From assembly GCA_038030265.1 (NCBI GenBank), contig CM075941.1, forward strand, positions 37,634,164 to 37,698,163: DNA of 64,000 nucleotides, written 5' to 3'. A model generated the notes under the pieces. The model made no database searches, was not told the DNA's origin, and saw only the letters and a program-made list of their open reading frames with translations. A program made the position numbers and the translations under genes. Positions 53,530 to 64,000 of the stretch are shown piece after piece. The stretch's first letter is position 1. Every line of letters begins with the position of its first letter. This DNA is from Corythucha ciliata. Its lineage: Eukaryota; Arthropoda; Insecta; Hemiptera; Tingidae.

Positions 53530-56500
53530 CACGAATCAAATTCAGCTATAGCTCGTCAAGGTAAACGTGGACCTCGCCCTCTCTTGATAAAGGCACTATA
53601 AAACACGAGTGCTGCAACCCGCAAATCGGTGCCATACTTGGTCCCTCATATGATTATAATTATCACCTGGTCTCGTTGACAAGTAGGATCATTCATGATA
53701 TTTTGTTACCCTACCGTTGCAAATATGGCGCTGAAATGCGTGTTGCAGTACCTGTGTTTTAAAGGTTCTCTAGCTTGATCAGCTCCTCTAGCTATTTTAC
53801 CTCACCCCCTCAATGGGACGTCGGCGTGATAATAGTGGAACAAACAATTCGGTAAAAACGAGAGTAGAGGGAAGAGAAGTTGCAACTAATCGAATGAGAT
53901 AGCGCTGGCCGCGGGTTCATGTTCTTCTTGACGGGCTATATAGCGGCTAAATTGGAACAAAAACAATTTCTTTTTTCAATTTAATGGCAAAGACCTCACC
54001 TCCCTCCACTCTTGGAACATCATTACAATACCCTCCCTCGTTGAAATCGTTTCGGCGCCACTGAGTAGCGGTATCCATTATGCCATCGAGACACTCTCCA
54101 AGTTTTAGGGTTATAAACAGCCCTATAAATAATAATTAAGGCTGAATAGTCTTGAAATTGCAAGTTATTTCTCTACGATCTGCAATACTAGCCTGGAAAT
54201 TTGTCTACCAATTTCATAATTTTTTTAATGGACTCATATATTCACGCGAAGTCGAAATAAGTTGTCTAATACCGACCAAGAAATTACCTTCTATAAATTT
54301 AGAACATTCTGAGATTTGTTCCATCAGCTTCAAATACTCCGACTGCATCCGTAATCCTCGCATAAAACTCTGATAAGCACACCAACGACGTTTTCCCAAC
54401 TCAGATTAATTGCCCAGCAGTTAAACGCCTTTCGCGACCAATCCCAAGCAAACACCTGTAGCCCAACTGATAGCAGGCGCTATTCGCCTACGTGTTGACA
54501 CTTCTGCCTTGAAGCAAAGTCCTAACATTACTCATCTTGAACTGGCTTTCATTTCTCAATAACTGTCGGTTATATGACTGATCCCTCAAACTTTATTGTT
54601 TACCTTCAACCGGCAGACTTGAGCCTCTTTTTATCGATGTATTCCTTTGTTGAAAATAGGTGATTTATGAAATGAGGGAAAGAGTCTGGGGGAACAATTT
54701 TGTTTTTTTTGTTTTTCAAATCGGAGACCCTTCAGACGTAAAGTGTTTCTTTTCCTAATATTTCAACCCTTCCGGCGGGGTTTTCAAGTACAAAAGGAAC
54801 CCTTCATTCCCGTTGATAACTAATTGCCCGCCAAAACAAGTCATGAGCTAATGAAATGCGCGGGTGAAGCGGACATCAAGTCTTGACTTATCGTTTGATT
54901 ATACCGGAATCATTTATCTGCTCAACCCTTTTCTTCTCCTCATTGCAGGGTGCCCCCCCCCCTATCTTTACTTGTTATGTTAATTTTCGTTTTCTACCCC
55001 TATAACTCATATCTACTTGTTTGCTTTCAATCCCTGTGGTGACATCAGTGAATAGGTGCTAATTATACTACCGCTCTTCTCATATAATAAAATTATTTTC
55101 TTCAGTACGGCTGTGTGATTTCGTTTTCCCATCCGAGGTGGTCTTTTCAACTTCACCGAGGAATTTTTTCTCATCCCATGTCATTCGGTGTTTCATACCG
55201 GAATGTTATTTAAATGTAAAGACATTCACCTCCCACTTGGCTGCTACTTAGTCATACAATTAATCAAATCAGTGGGAACTTTGTCAATGCTTTGACTAAA
55301 TACTGATGACTATCAATTACAACGGCGGTTATTTTAAGGGCTTATAACCCCTTATTAAAAAACGAAAGAAAGAATGAAAGGAGCCGATCTCTTTGTTGGG
55401 GAAACAGAGGAATATCGGCGAGACACTCAGAATCAAAATCACTTAATGCCAGGTAGGTTCTTTATTTTACCCCTAAAAGTTCAGGAAGATGACTCATTCG
55501 AAAAGTACTCGTCACTCTGAGACCGGTTCAAAGAATAGGAGAAAAAAGTTGAAGGATGACTCATGAACGTTTATCTACTTTCTTACCGAGTTCTAGCATT
55601 CGACTTGTTAAATTATTTCAGTGCACTTATGAGACTCGCATTACTTTACGAGCTGCTTCCTCAAGAAAGAGGGGAACGCGAGCGGGTTGAACTAAACGTT
55701 TGAACCGGCGAAGCGTTGAGATGGCGCCGGCAAAAACAAAGGATCGGTTGGAAGTTACTGTCATCTATCAGAAATCTAATGGTAGTCCTGGCAAAAACAA
55801 GCCACCCTAGATTTGAACAGGACCATTTATAACTTACACCGTGTATCAGAGGGTAAACACACAAAAGTAAACGCATACAAAGCGAGAAGTAAGTTGATAA
55901 ACAGTGATTATTGTTTAATTATACCCTCTCAGAGCTATAGGAAATGACCCCCTTTGGAGTAAAATCCATGGAATTCGCTTAACACATAATTGAACTTCAT
56001 TTCACGTCAAAGCAAGTTTTCCCATAAAATACTTTTATCATCTTCCACTTCCCAAAAAGATCGACTGCGTTATTACGTAATTGTGCCAAAAATCGCCCCA
56101 TTTATTGTTCAAATGATGGAACGGTGGAACTAAATGTAGCCACGCGAGAAAAGAAAGAAAAGAATACAAAAACGCGCGTATGTCCTCTCATCAATCACTT
56201 AAAGGGTCCCTCTCGAACTCACAGTTCAATAAGGGTGACCCAAACGATCGGTTGTTGTTTAGAGGGGGGGGGGGGCAAAAGCAAAACTATACCCTTCGTT
56301 CTCTTTCTTTTTCTTTTCTTTTTTTTTCTTTCTTATTCTCCTATAGCCGGTCACGTCGGAACATCATCAATCCGCTTCCCCATCTACAACATCGGCAAGT
56401 TCCCCGTTTAATTGCCGCAATGGATCAGGTCGAAAGCCTTTATAAACGGACATCTTCACAGTAGCATAGGAATAGCCGTCTTTTCGTTGGATTTACAGCT

Positions 56501-57680
56501 CTTTTTATTTCTAAAGCTTCCGTTGTCCACTCGCCAAATGTCCCACCGCCATCGGTTTTCTCATTTTCCGGCCATGAATGCCAATAGAATAGAAGCTTGG
56601 AAAGTGAGGGGTGTGAATCCCGACAAACAAGTAAATTCATTACCTATAATTTTCGTGAAAATTAAATCCGATTCTTCATATGTACTTGGAAAGGACCGTT
56701 ACCTATGGCACGCATCTTCGCATTAAGACAGGAAATAATACATGTTGTGCTGGGATTTTACGCACTTTTCGCCCGCGCTACATTTTACAACACGAAGAAA
56801 AACAATTTAATAAATCTGTGCGGGTGCGTTGAAACGAATGTCCCTATCGACTTGTTATGATTTTAGCAGATATTATCCCAATTCCAGTTTGATTGAATAC
56901 AGTAACAGAAGTATCATTAGCATGCATCTTAAGGGTTCGATGAACTTGAACGTGTTATTTTTTTAAGTTCATTGTTAATTAAAACAGCATTTTTATCGCC
57001 GAGAACGGGAATAAAACGCTCCAAACATTCGATTAATTGAAAAAAAAAAACAGAGTGAATCGGACAAATCACTCGGACTACTGGATTTTATGCGCCGCCC
57101 ACTCGTAACAAACAAGAGTGCTCGTTAAATGCAAAAATTTATGAGATTGATACTTTGTGATACGACCATACGAGGCAAAAATGTTACGGTACACACGGCA
57201 CGGCGTCTGACCCGGATACTTAAAAACGCCCATAAAAATGACCGTTAATTAGTTCGCTTTGAATCCAGTGTAGGGTATAATTGGCAGTTTCATTCGTTAA
57301 TGTTTGCTATTTCATTTTTTTATTTTATGAAAGTTAGCGTACAATATTTCCGTTTAGAGTTCCAGCTCGAGAAACATTTTGTGATGACGACTTGTAGCGT
57401 TCTTTCGCTAATTCAACCTTTTCAGGTGTCTTTAGTATTAAGGAGGCTAATCGTAATTGAGAATTTTATTGAAATATCTGGAGCGAGGAGCCTCGTTCAT
57501 GAAAGCTCCTGTTGCTTGCCTAAAAATCACTAGCTATACCAACGGTGACGAGATTTATTCACATGATGGAAAGAAGATCCATAGCCTTGGAGTGGTGGTG
57601 GGGGATTTGTATTCTAGAAAGAAAGAAAAAAAAAACTATTGCAATCAACTCCTGAATACGTTTGAACTATCACGAAAAAC
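53530..57680. other. About 4.1 kb with no recognisable gene
   Basis: Single-copy-looking DNA. Frames are up to 109 codons without known motif. C and G runs lie at about 54950 and 56264. The minus frame at 54214-54399 has protein-like composition (MQSEYLKLMEQISECSKFI) but no extension or motif I can identify. Confidence 0.4.
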
Positions 57681-58400
57681 AGTTGCAAACTTGATATCTC
57701 ACAGATATTTAGCTCCGAAACTTGCGAATTCACTGATATCTAGCTCTAAATTCTTCAAGATGTGGGCGCTCTCGGGGCCAGCTTAACAGGGGCTGTTGGA
57801 AAAAGGTCCCGAAAATTGCAATTTCACCGACATGACGAACTGAAACTTGTATTTTCACAAGAAATAACAACTAAGACCCCAAAAGTTGCAATGCCGTATA
57901 CATATTCAGCCGACAGAAAACTTGTAATTTCGTAAAAATTTGGACCCGAACTTGAAAACTCTCTAAATGAACTCTAGCTCTAAATGAATGTAGCAATTAC
58001 ACGGCTATTCGTCTGGATATGAGTAAAGTCAAGTTCGGATTGTCTAGAGCTTCCGTGCCCACTAAATAATTTTTTAAAAAACGAACCACAAGGTTTATTT
58101 CGTGTGAAAAGACCAGAAACTTCCAAATTCACGAATTTTGACAGAAGCTTGGATTTTCACAGTAAGTTAATACCTGAAACTTTTCATTTTACGAATTTTC
58201 AGCAGGGAAAATTCAAAATTCGCAGATATTTAGTGGGAAAATGTTGCAATTTTGTGTCTATTCGTCAAGACTTCATTGTGACCGGCTTGCCCGGGATCCA
58301 CGGTTACTATACGTAAAAAAAAACAACATTGAACTTGTAATTCGCTCAAATTTAACTCGAAATTTCTATAATCATCTCAATTTCTATAAACCAGGACCGT
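57680..58400. repeat. Family C degenerate array
   Basis: Units CAAACTTGATATCTCACAGA, GAAACTTGCGAATTCACTGA, AAAATTGCAATTTCACCGAC, AAAACTTGTAATTTCGTAAA and GAAACTTCCAAATTCACGAA at ~30-35-bp spacing. Frames inside are by-products. Confidence 0.65.
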
Positions 58401-58479
58401 GGAGAGAATTTTCGGGCCTCAAGGAAGGAACTCATTTGGGCCGCCCTTTTACAGACCTGCCCCCCTTTATATTTTTTAA

Positions 58480-58790
58480 ACAACAAAAAAGGCCCAACCA
58501 CAGCATATGTCTCAACCATAACAAAGCTCCAGCCACATCAAAGATTCGAACGATACAAACCACAAAGAAGGCCCAAACCCAGCAAAATTCCAAACCAAAC
58601 CAAACCAAAGCTCCAAAGGCACAAAAAGCTCTAACCAAAGTATACCCCAAAGCACAGTGAAACTCAAATCCACAGAATAGCTCATATCCACAGTATAGCT
58701 CGAACCTCAGCAATGCTCCAAAGCCCAGCAATGCTCCAAAGCACAGCAAAGCTCCGAAGCAAAGCACAGCATAGCAGTGCGTCGTACCAC
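58480..58790 (+). repeat. Minisatellite of ~18-bp GCTCCAAAGC units
   Basis: AGCAATGCTCCAAAGCCC and AGCAATGCTCCAAAGCAC are successive 18-bp units near 58708-58745, grading leftwards into looser CCAAACCAAACC and GCTCTAACCAAAG words. The 111-codon minus frame (MLCFGALLCFGALLGFGALL) is the translation of this repeat and not a recognised protein. Confidence 0.6.
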
Positions 58791-59280
58791 AGCAACTGAG
58801 GATCTTTGTACAGAATGTTCACTCGTGAACGATCAGCTTGAGTAATTTCAAACTCGGAGAATGAGGACAGACCCCGTGAACCCACCAAACTGGCACTTTT
58901 TTACCACCGTTGCATTCCCCCTCCCCTTCACATTAGATTTTCAAAACTCACGGCTAACCTCTGTTCCGGCGCGCGTAAAAATTATGGAGGGAAATGAATC
59001 AAACTAAAACATCAATCCAATAAAACAGCTGTAAGTAGCTAAAAAAAACTGTACAGTAACCTCGAAAAACACAATGTTTATCTCATATTATCAACATAGG
59101 GGACCCTCAAGCTTAAGGGTCCCCTTAGGGGGCTCTCTGAATACAATTTCTTTAGGGAACGCTTAAGTGCGCTTAAGAAAGGATCCCCTCAGGGTTGCGT
59201 TAAGTGTGGTTTCTGAATACGGGCCTTTAGTAGAGGCAAGAAAAGGACCGTGCGAGCGACCAAGAAGGCAGAAGACCGAG
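58790..59280. other. No gene; partial MITE-like right end near 59100-59225
   Basis: Contains AAGCTTAAGG, GCTTAAGTGCGCTTAAG palindromic words and GGTTTCTGAATACGGGCC at 59203-59223, the complement of a GGCCCGTATTCAGAAACC terminus like that of the 28672 MITE. The left end is not found. Confidence 0.35.
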
Positions 59281-59282
59281 AA

Positions 59283-59461
59283 GGGTTTTGGAAAATGTTC
59301 GATTTGGCGGGATTTCAAATGCGCCAATTTTGTTGATTAAAAAAATATATTTCCGAAGGGTTCCAATATTTTATTTATTTACATGGAAGGATTGATCCAC
59401 CCATCCTCTCTTTTATCTATCGAAAACAATTTTTTTTTTGAAAATGTGAAACTTCCTCATT
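59283..59461 (+). repeat. Dispersed repeat family D, copy 3
   Basis: GGAAAATGTTCGATTTGGCG, GGGATTTCAAATGCGCCAAT, ATTTATTTACATGGAAGGAT and GAAAATGTGAAACTTCCTCA in family order, with an extra ~15 bp before CTATCGAAAACAAT. Confidence 0.6.
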
Positions 59462-59499
59462 ACTCAAAAAATCCCCACTTCAACGACGGATTACCCATT

Positions 59500-60080
59500 T
59501 CCCCAAAGGTGTACCAAAATCCCCACATTGGGGAAAAATCCCCACACCTGGCCCCCTGGATCCAATCCAACGAAATTGGTATTGAGAGGGTGAACCTTGC
59601 GATTTTTACTTCCATGTTCCCGTAGGGAAGGAAGTTTGGTAATGAAAAAAAAAAAATTAGCTGACACCAGATTCGTGTTCTTGCTACCCGAAAATGCCTA
59701 AATCTCGATTTTCAGTATCGTGAGGCAGCCCCACGATAATGGTTTTTAATTAGCAAACTTACGAAATTTCATTTTTCAAAATGCCAGACCCACAAACATG
59801 GATTTTCGAGTGGGCTGACCCAGCCCGCCTTTTTTATTTTTTATTTTTATTTTTTTCAATGAGGCGGCAGTCCTGAGAAATTGGGTTTTGAATATGTCAA
59901 CACCCTAACATTGATAATTGTGAGGGCCGACCGTGTGACATTTTGTATTTTAGAGTAGCCGGACCGACAAAATTGGTTTTCATTGGACGTCGTGCCGACT
60001 CGCCTACTCTTCTAGGAAACTTAATCGCTCAGCCCAGAAATGTGTTCTTCTACCAAGTTCCGCCCAATAAATTTGCAAAA
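59500..60080 (+). repeat. Family A patch enclosing family E copy 3
   Basis: Family A words (CAACGAAATTGGTATTGAGA, AACTTACGAAATTTCATTTT, GACCGACAAAATTGGTTTTC) flank a family E copy at 59602-59730 (TTTTTACTTCCATGTTCC, GGAAGGAAGTTTGGTAATGA, CACCAGATTCGTG). Confidence 0.6.
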
Positions 60081-61910
60081 TCCAAAAACAACTGAAAAAT
60101 TGATCCCACAGAATGTTCTTTTCTTGCATAAAACTGGAGCTTTATGAGTATGCTATACATGATACGGCGCTAAGGTTTCCTATAAGTATAACGCAGAATG
60201 CTAAAATATATCATTATCTATTAACCCTGACAGTATAGGTACTGTTAACAATAAGCCTTCTTGTTTTCATCCTTATTCCATTGAGTATCTTCAAAAGTAG
60301 CAGCGATAAATGATTAATGAAGGGAGGAGAAAAAAAAATTGAGGAAGGACTCAAGAGTAATTATGACGCTGTAAAAGATTTGAGCCCCTAAATATTTAAC
60401 TTCGAAGAACAAAAGTGTATTTGCATTAAAAGAGCTTTGAACGAGAGAAAGTCCTTTGAACTAATTACTTTTCTCCAGTTAGATTGCTTGGCAAACAACG
60501 GGGGCAAAAAAATATATTTTGTAAAAAAAAAAAGAAAAAAAACTCACTGTAAAAAAGGGAGTTCTTTTCCTCACGGTCACCCCTCCCTGTTCTGCTGAAT
60601 GTAAAGCACCTTGTAATCCTTCTACATTGTTTTATTTTTAATGAGAAAGGATCGAGGCGAGGGTGGTTGATTGAGCATTGACGTCTTGTTTTAAAACCCT
60701 TTTTGTTCCTCGAATAATAACGCAAGACTTTTCATAACAATTATTCTCGTTCCTGGAGACGAAACCACTAGGGGTATTTGCCCAAGCGAGGAAAAAGAAA
60801 ACTTTTCACTTTTATGCTTCGGATGTAAGGAAGTGAAGAATGAAGGAAAATCAAGCGTCCTAAACAATCGACTTAATAATTTGAAGGGACCTTTTTTAAC
60901 ACAATTAAACAGTCGATTATCATTAAATTTTTGTACGAGAAAAAGGAATGAAAGTTTGAATAATTCATTCCCATGATTCAAGTATTAATAAAAGCCCGTT
61001 TGTTCAATGGGAACGCTGTTAAATTTGATTACGGGAAAACCATTTCGCTTTGACAATAGTCTTAGAGTTATTCCAATTGTTCGCCTCTCGGGTCCGGTTT
61101 TTACTGCCCCTATTTCGCTACCGTATATTTTCTGTAATCCGGTAACTATCTTTACTGTCTCCAATCAAATGCAAGAGAATTCCACTGTATGTCGGATCGT
61201 AAACGCGTCAAAGCTATAGTTTAATCAATTAACGGCTCTTCAACATTTATAGGGAAACTTCAATAAGGCCCCTTCGGGTTAAAGTGCTTCCCCGATATAA
61301 AAGTGAGCAATAAAAATTGCAGCGGGCAGTCAGTGGTCTGGGTGGGGGGCGCAGTTGGAGTGCTAAAACTCGACGAAAAAGATAGAAGAACAGGAGTGCC
61401 CGAACGAGTGAGAGAGACAGAACGAGGTGGAACGGCTTGGTCTCCAGCCTTTTGTTGTTCTGGTTTGCCAGACCCTCGCGCGTACAAGCCCTGACACTGA
61501 AATGAATCATCTAATGCATTTTGTTTGAAATTGCCATCTCAAAATGTTTTATGGATTTATTTATTAAATCATTGACAAGAACTAGATGGTGTCGAGTGAT
61601 ACTCGTATACGTGGAGGGTTTACTTTTCCTATTCGACCTTTAAGGGTCATCGACCCCCTCCCCTTCTGAAAATTGCCCGATTCCGGCCGAAACAAGCAAA
61701 ATGAGGGTTTTCAATTAATAAAACCTAAAGAAATCGGAGCTTTGGAGAACAATACGCCATCTTTGGTCCTTCCTATCAGTGTCACAAGGTGGTCACAAGA
61801 AGGGGGGGGGAGGGTCATATTTTAGGGGCGTTCGCTCACCCAATTCTTTAGATGTTCTAATTACATCACCATCTAGTTTCGGGAAAGAACACAGAATTTT
61901 ACTCCACCGC
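60080..61910. other. About 1.8 kb with no recognisable gene
   Basis: AT-rich DNA with A runs (60525-60540) and frames up to 96 codons lacking motifs. A GC-richer patch at 61310-61490 carries frames on both strands but no domain. Confidence 0.4.
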
Positions 61911-62410
61911 GTTTATTGTATCTCAATTTTGGCTTTTTTCAGGTCACGCATTGTCCTTGCAGCTATTTTTAGGGCGCAAATTAATCAGTTTGGTCAATTT
62001 TAGCGCGCCGCGAATAGCAAGCCAAATAATTTTATAGAACAAGACGGGACCCGAACGATTTCAGCGTTTAAAGAGCGGGATAAGCGTTTCTAGAGGGCGC
62101 GCGATTCCCGCTCAGCACGTATAGGACGAGACCTTACATTTTTATGGCGTTTTGCTATTTTTAACACACGAATTGTCAACTTAGTCATTTTTAAGGGGCA
62201 AATGGTTTTTTTGGCTATTTTTGGAGAGCAAATGCTCGGTTTGGTCATTTTCAGGTCATACGGATATCGTCAGTTCAAGCATTTTCATAGCGCGAATCGT
62301 TAGGTTAGGCATTCTTCGGACGAATTGTGTCAGATTTGCCGCATTTTTAGGGCGTGAGTAGTCAGTGTGACTTTTTAAAGGCCACAAATGGTCATTATAG
62401 TCGATTTAGG
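61910..62410 (+). repeat. Variant degenerate array (family B-like)
   Basis: Units of ~33-37 bp built on GGTCATTTTTAGGGCGCAAAT: GCAGCTATTTTTAGGGCGCA, TTAGTCATTTTTAAGGGGCA, TTTGGCTATTTTTGGAGAGC, GTTAGGCATTCTTCGGACGA, GCCGCATTTTTAGGGCGTGA. Confidence 0.6.
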
Positions 62411-62439
62411 AGGAAGAGGGTAGGGTGAGTGAGAAGGCG

Positions 62440-64000
62440 TATTAAGCCACTGTAATCCAAGTTTCGAATCTAAAATATCCGTAAAATGCAGGTTTGAGAC
62501 TAGAAAGTCGCAAAATTGTATGTTTGCAACTATATGAACACTAAACACCCGCAAAATAACTATTTTAGGAGAGAAAAAGTGACAGTGTAAAGCCGTTTGA
62601 TCGTGATTACACGTATATGGCATCAAATTGTATTACCAAAAAGGCGCTGCATTGCAACATTGGAGCAATTTCACGGCAAAATTGCTACATTCGAAGATGA
62701 ATATTTGCAAAATTGCACGTTTTGGGTCTGAATATCAGCGAAATAGCACGTTACTGGTCTATACGTTCTCGAAATGGCAAGTCCCGGGGCCCTATTTTTT
62801 AAAGCTGGTCTCAACAGCACCCAAAGCCAGATGAATAGTTGCGAAATTGCATATATTTCTGAGTTCGGAGACTCATGCGAAATTTAAGTTTCTGAGCTGA
62901 ATATTCTAAAAATTGTTATAGTCAGTGACGGATTTATAGGGTGGGTTTTGAGTGTTTGAACACCCCTCCTACCACCTAAGAAGATGAAGCCTCAACAATG
63001 AACAGCGTCGGACAATAATAGGAAGGAGGGGTTTCATTAAACTTAGGGTGCTCCGAGAGTGGACGGATCGGTCCAGTGCAGGTCGGTGACCATAAAAAAA
63101 AGGTCCCAAAACTTGTAATTTCTCCGAAATCAAGGTCCAAAATTTGCAATCACGCGGATATTCAGCCAGAAAGCTTCCAATTTTGTGAGTATTCGTCAGG
63201 CTTTTGGCGCTCTTTGGTATCGGTTGGCCTGAGTTTCACCTCCACAAGATACAGGTCCTGAGACTGGCAATTTCACTTTCATTATGTCCCTAAACTGGCA
63301 ATTTCACAGAAGTTAAGGCCACAAAATGTCCATCTGACGGATATTCAGCCAGGAAACTTCTAATTTCATGTAGGAATTCGTGAGGTTTTGCGCTGTTGAG
63401 GCTGGCTAGGCATAGTTTCGCTGCCTCAAAAAGGTGGCAAAACTAATAATTTTGCTAACAATTAGGACCCTTAAATCGCATTTTCGTGGAAATTGCGACA
63501 CGAAAGTCGCATTGTCGTGTTCGGGTTCCGCGGTCACTAATAAATAAAAAATCCTCCAAACTTTCAAATTCGGGGAATTAAAGATCAGGAACTTGTAATT
63601 GATTTAAAATAAAAATAAAATATTCGGTATTGATAAAATAAAGTACCGAAAACTTCCTATTTCAAGGATAGTTTGGCCTGATTCTTGCAATTTCGCAGTT
63701 TTTGGCTTCGAGGGATGTAATTTCGTGGCTATATTTGCCGCAGGATTCGAGCCCGTCATCCACGGGCTATACATTTTTTCCCCGGAATCTTCAAATTCGG
63801 ACAATTAAAACGTGAACGTGCAATATTGTTAATTTAGGACACGTATAGCTTCAAAATATTTTACCTTCAAAATTTTTCAACTTTGCGGCTCCTCGATCCC
63901 TATTTAAAAAGCCGCCCCGAAAGTGGCCAATTCCCGGAATTTTAGCCCTGAAACTTACAATTTCGTAGATATTTAGGTTCAAATGGTGTAATTTTGCGAC
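62440..64000 (+). repeat. Large family C array, runs off the window
   Basis: Units CCAAAACTTGTAATTTCTCC, GAAATCAAGGTCCAAAATTT, GCAATCACGCGGATATTCAG, CAGGAAACTTCTAATTTCAT, GAAACTTACAATTTCGTAGA at ~30-35 bp. At 62923-62945 a CAGTGACGGATTTATAGGG word resembles a hAT terminus inserted in the array. Nothing coding is recognised. Confidence 0.7.

Noticed and set aside
58432..58767. Frame with FGALL repeats resembling a membrane protein
   Set aside because: It is the translation of an 18-bp minisatellite.

Overview
This window looks like repeat-rich, intergenic nuclear DNA from an invertebrate, most likely an arthropod. It holds decayed Ty1/copia, Ty3/gypsy and BEL/Pao retroelements, a 5'-truncated non-LTR element with RNase H, many small inverted-repeat DNA transposons, about 60-bp introns, and one TATA/Inr-type promoter in front of a signal-peptide exon. 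There are no bacterial-style operons, and I recognised no rRNA, tRNA or CRISPR. The species cannot be named from the sequence. Coding content is very low: most open frames are chance frames or lie inside repeats.

Layout. 0-3.3 kb: copia RT fragment, an array of degenerate ~33-bp repeats, then a LINE copy with poly(A) tail and target-site duplication. 3.3-8.3 kb: no recognisable gene. 8.3-13.7 kb: a small MITE, a repeat array that reverses polarity, and a minus-strand gypsy pol remnant. 13.7-20.3 kb: one 0.7-kb inverted-repeat element, otherwise unassigned. 20.3-20.75 kb: a compact candidate secreted-protein gene (TATA, signal exon, 57-bp intron, AATAAA) whose second exon carries an early in-frame TGA. 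21.1-25.9 kb: a MITE with CATG ends and an 8-bp target duplication, a ~1.73-kb tandem duplication that carries another copy of that MITE end plus a different TIR element, and a two-exon THAP-domain gene whose first exon was cut in one copy. 26-28.8 kb: a BEL/Pao remnant (PBS, gag start, pol piece) interrupted by an inverted-repeat insert. 28.4-30.3 kb: another degenerate array. 31.07-31.39 kb: a minus-strand C2H2 zinc-finger terminal exon. 36.26-39.74 kb: a second, 1740-bp, almost identical tandem duplication. 40.6-45.2 kb: several TIR elements, including a composite one with a perfect 9-bp target duplication. 50.05-50.15 kb: a decayed THAP exon. 50.8-64 kb: large degenerate arrays, one with a 43-bp-arm hairpin where the array reverses direction, separated by unassigned single-copy DNA.

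The most unusual features are: (1) at least three families of degenerate 30-36-bp direct repeats that recur through the window and switch strand at palindromes; (2) two young tandem duplications of nearly equal length (1726 and 1740 bp) within 18 kb; (3) THAP-domain exons near elements with CATG termini and 8-bp target duplications, a combination that recalls P-type transposons; (4) sets of short TIR elements that can be grouped by terminus and target-duplication length. Family names rest on motif reading only; no database search was run.
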